From NCBI GenBank assembly GCA_003538525.1, contig DPRZ01000293.1, forward strand, positions 1 to 6,041: a stretch of 6,041 bases of DNA, written 5' to 3'. Below, piece after piece: positions 4,658 through 6,041 of this stretch. This stretch comes from Neisseriales bacterium (lineage in GTDB: Bacteria; Pseudomonadota; Gammaproteobacteria; Burkholderiales; UBA11063). Under the pieces are notes generated by a model. The model did not search any database. It was given only the letters and a program-made list of their open reading frames with translations, and was not told where the DNA came from. Made by a program: the position numbers and the translations under genes. Each line of letters begins with the position of its first letter. Position 1 is the stretch's first letter.

Positions 4658-6010
4658 ATGAGTTTATTTAATGATTCGCGTTTAGACGCAAGCTTTGCCA
4701 AAATAACGCCGCGTGTTCGTCAATTGGCTTATGATAGTTTAACACCTATTTTAGCCTATAGTGCGATTGGTGGCGTTGGTTCGACAATGATGGAATCAGC
4801 GTATGATGAAGGTTATGGAAAATTTTCCTTTATTGGAATTAATCCGTTAGCAACATTACGTGCAGTTGGTCGCCAAATCAAGATTGATTATGCGGGTACA
4901 ACGGTTGCGCACACTGGTGATCCCTATGCTTTGCTTCCTGAATTTAGCGCAGGGCGCAAAATGTTTGGCTTTATTACTTATGATGGCGTGCGCGTGAAGG
5001 AACAACTTCCGGATCGTCATCCAGCTAAGCCAGTGCCTGACTTTTTTATGCGCTTATATAAAACCGTAATTTGTTTTGATCATCAAACCCAAAAGTTAAT
5101 TGTTAGTCACGAGGGTAGTGAATGCGAAATTGAGCAAATAATTGAGCAGCTATTTACCATTAATAGTATGCCAGCCCTAGCACAACATGCCAAAATTAAT
5201 TTATTACCAGATGTTAGCGATGAAGAATATATGCAAAAAGTTATTCGGGCTAAAGAATATATTCGTCAAGGCGATATTTTTCAAGTAGTTTTATCGCGGA
5301 CCTTTAGTGCTGAATCTGATCTTGCTCCGTTTGCTCTATATCGCGCGTTACGTAAACTTAATCCAACCCCATATTTATATTTATTTGAAGAAGCTGAATT
5401 TGCCGTAGCTGGTGCATCACCTGAATTATTAGTTGGCGTTAAAGATGGCGTGATTGAAACGGTGCCAATTGCTGGAACCTGTAAAAAAGGCGATGATATT
5501 AATCTACTCTTAGCCGATCCTAAAGAAACCGCTGAACATATTATGCTGGTTGATTTAGCTCGGAATGATGTGGGTGCAGTGGCTAAAGCTGGTACGGTGA
5601 CAGTAACTAAATTCAAAAATGTTAAAAGTTATTCGCATGTCAGCCATATTGTGTCACATGTGGTGGGGCAACTTGATCCGCATTATAATCAATTTGATGT
5701 GGTTAAATCGGTACTTCCTGCAGGAACTTTATCGGGTGCACCTAAAATTCGTGCGATGCAAATTATCGATGAATTGGAAATGACACGCCGTGGTTTATAT
5801 GGCGGTGCGGTATTGATGGTTGATGAAGCTGGCAGCTTAACCGCAGCGATTGCAATTCGGACCATGTTTATTCAAAATCAACAAATTGAACTTCGGGTTG
5901 GCGCTGGGATTGTTTATGATTCGGTACCAGAGAAAGAGGTTGAGGAAACCTATCTTAAAGCGCGTGGCGGGATGGCAAGTATTGAATTAGCCGTTGGAGG
6001 TGGATTATGA
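4658..6010 (+). CDS. trpE: Anthranilate synthase component I
   Basis: TrpE converts chorismate plus ammonia (supplied by TrpG from glutamine) to anthranilate, the first committed step of tryptophan synthesis. The N-terminal part has MMESA (44-48), the counterpart of the LLES motif that binds feedback-inhibiting tryptophan, and GKFSFIG (54-60). The chorismate-binding domain (about 187-447) shows GDIFQVVLS (205-213), GASPELLV (252-259), PIAGT (270-274), AEHIMLVDLARND (292-304) with catalytic His294, PAGTLSGAPK (354-363), RRGLYGGAV (377-385) and GAGIVYDS (415-422). PIAGT with Ala272, not the PIKGT of PabB, favours TrpE over aminodeoxychorismate synthase. At 450 residues it is somewhat short; the stretch between PIAGT and DPKE is about 7 residues shorter than usual and reads CKKG instead of the typical RPRG. 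The ATG is supported by GAGGA at 4646-4650, 7 bases upstream. The stop overlaps the next start as ATGA, indicating translational coupling. Confidence 0.93.
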   Translation: MSLFNDSRLDASFAKITPRVRQLAYDSLTPILAYSAIGGVGSTMMESAYDEGYGKFSFIGINPLATLRAVGRQIKIDYAGTTVAHTGDPYALLPEFSAGRKMFGFITYDGVRVKEQLPDRHPAKPVPDFFMRLYKTVICFDHQTQKLIVSHEGSECEIEQIIEQLFTINSMPALAQHAKINLLPDVSDEEYMQKVIRAKEYIRQGDIFQVVLSRTFSAESDLAPFALYRALRKLNPTPYLYLFEEAEFAVAGASPELLVGVKDGVIETVPIAGTCKKGDDINLLLADPKETAEHIMLVDLARNDVGAVAKAGTVTVTKFKNVKSYSHVSHIVSHVVGQLDPHYNQFDVVKSVLPAGTLSGAPKIRAMQIIDELEMTRRGLYGGAVLMVDEAGSLTAAIAIRTMFIQNQQIELRVGAGIVYDSVPEKEVEETYLKARGGMASIELAVGGGL

Positions 6011-6041
6011 TTTTATTAATTGATAATTATGATAGTTTTAC
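6007..6041 (+). CDS. trpG: Glutamine amidotransferase subunit of anthranilate synthase, 5' end only
   Basis: Only 11 codons lie in the window: MILLIDNYDSF, the highly conserved N-terminus of TrpG/PabA-type class I glutamine amidotransferases, which release ammonia from glutamine for TrpE. The catalytic Cys-His-Glu lie beyond the edge. The ATG overlaps the trpE stop by 4 bases, and a strong GGAGG (5996-6000), 6 bases upstream, is embedded in the Gly codons closing trpE. The subunit may be shared with a PabB elsewhere, and a longer fusion such as TrpGD cannot be excluded. Confidence 0.88.
   Translation, partial: MILLIDNYDSF

Noticed and set aside
5281..5616. A 111-codon minus-strand frame opposite trpE
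   Set aside because: It is antisense to the conserved chorismate-binding domain and has no recognisable features.

Overview
The window reads as chromosomal DNA of a low-GC Gram-negative bacterium. Two genes encode lipoproteins with typical lipobox signal peptides, one has an OmpA/Pal-type peptidoglycan-binding domain, and trpE overlaps the start of a trpG-like gene as in many Proteobacteria. Base composition is AT-rich throughout. A proteobacterium fits best. The integrase has an extra block between its two domains that recalls integrases I associate with Burkholderiales/Neisseriales, but this is from memory and I cannot name a genus. There are no tRNA or rRNA genes, CRISPR arrays or recognisable insertion sequences.

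Layout from left to right. (1) Positions 1-1327, minus strand: the first 442 codons of a secreted lipoprotein of the GH13 alpha-amylase family, running off the left edge. (2) Positions 1328-1726: a 399-base AT-rich divergent intergenic region with a good minus-strand promoter for the amylase and a possible extended -10 promoter on the plus strand. (3) Positions 1727-2716, plus strand: a protein made almost entirely of eleven exact-length 25-residue repeats of DUF4116 type. (4) Positions 2719-3831, minus strand: a tyrosine recombinase with all catalytic residues, tail-to-tail with the repeat protein and only 2 bases away. (5) Positions 4009-4518, plus strand: a small OmpA-domain lipoprotein, a single-gene unit closed by a clear rho-independent terminator. 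(6) Positions 4563-6041, plus strand: a promoter beginning 2 bases after that terminator's T-tract, then trpE (anthranilate synthase component I), overlapping by 4 bases the first 11 codons of the glutamine amidotransferase subunit (trpG).

Only trpE and trpG clearly work together: TrpG releases ammonia from glutamine, which TrpE uses to convert chorismate to anthranilate. The other genes look like independent units. I see no multi-gene novel system. The points most worth a second look are the altered active-site motifs in the GH13 protein, the Asp-to-Ser change at the peptidoglycan-binding position of the OmpA-domain lipoprotein, the very regular DUF4116 array with an internal two-unit duplication, and a shortened segment in TrpE.
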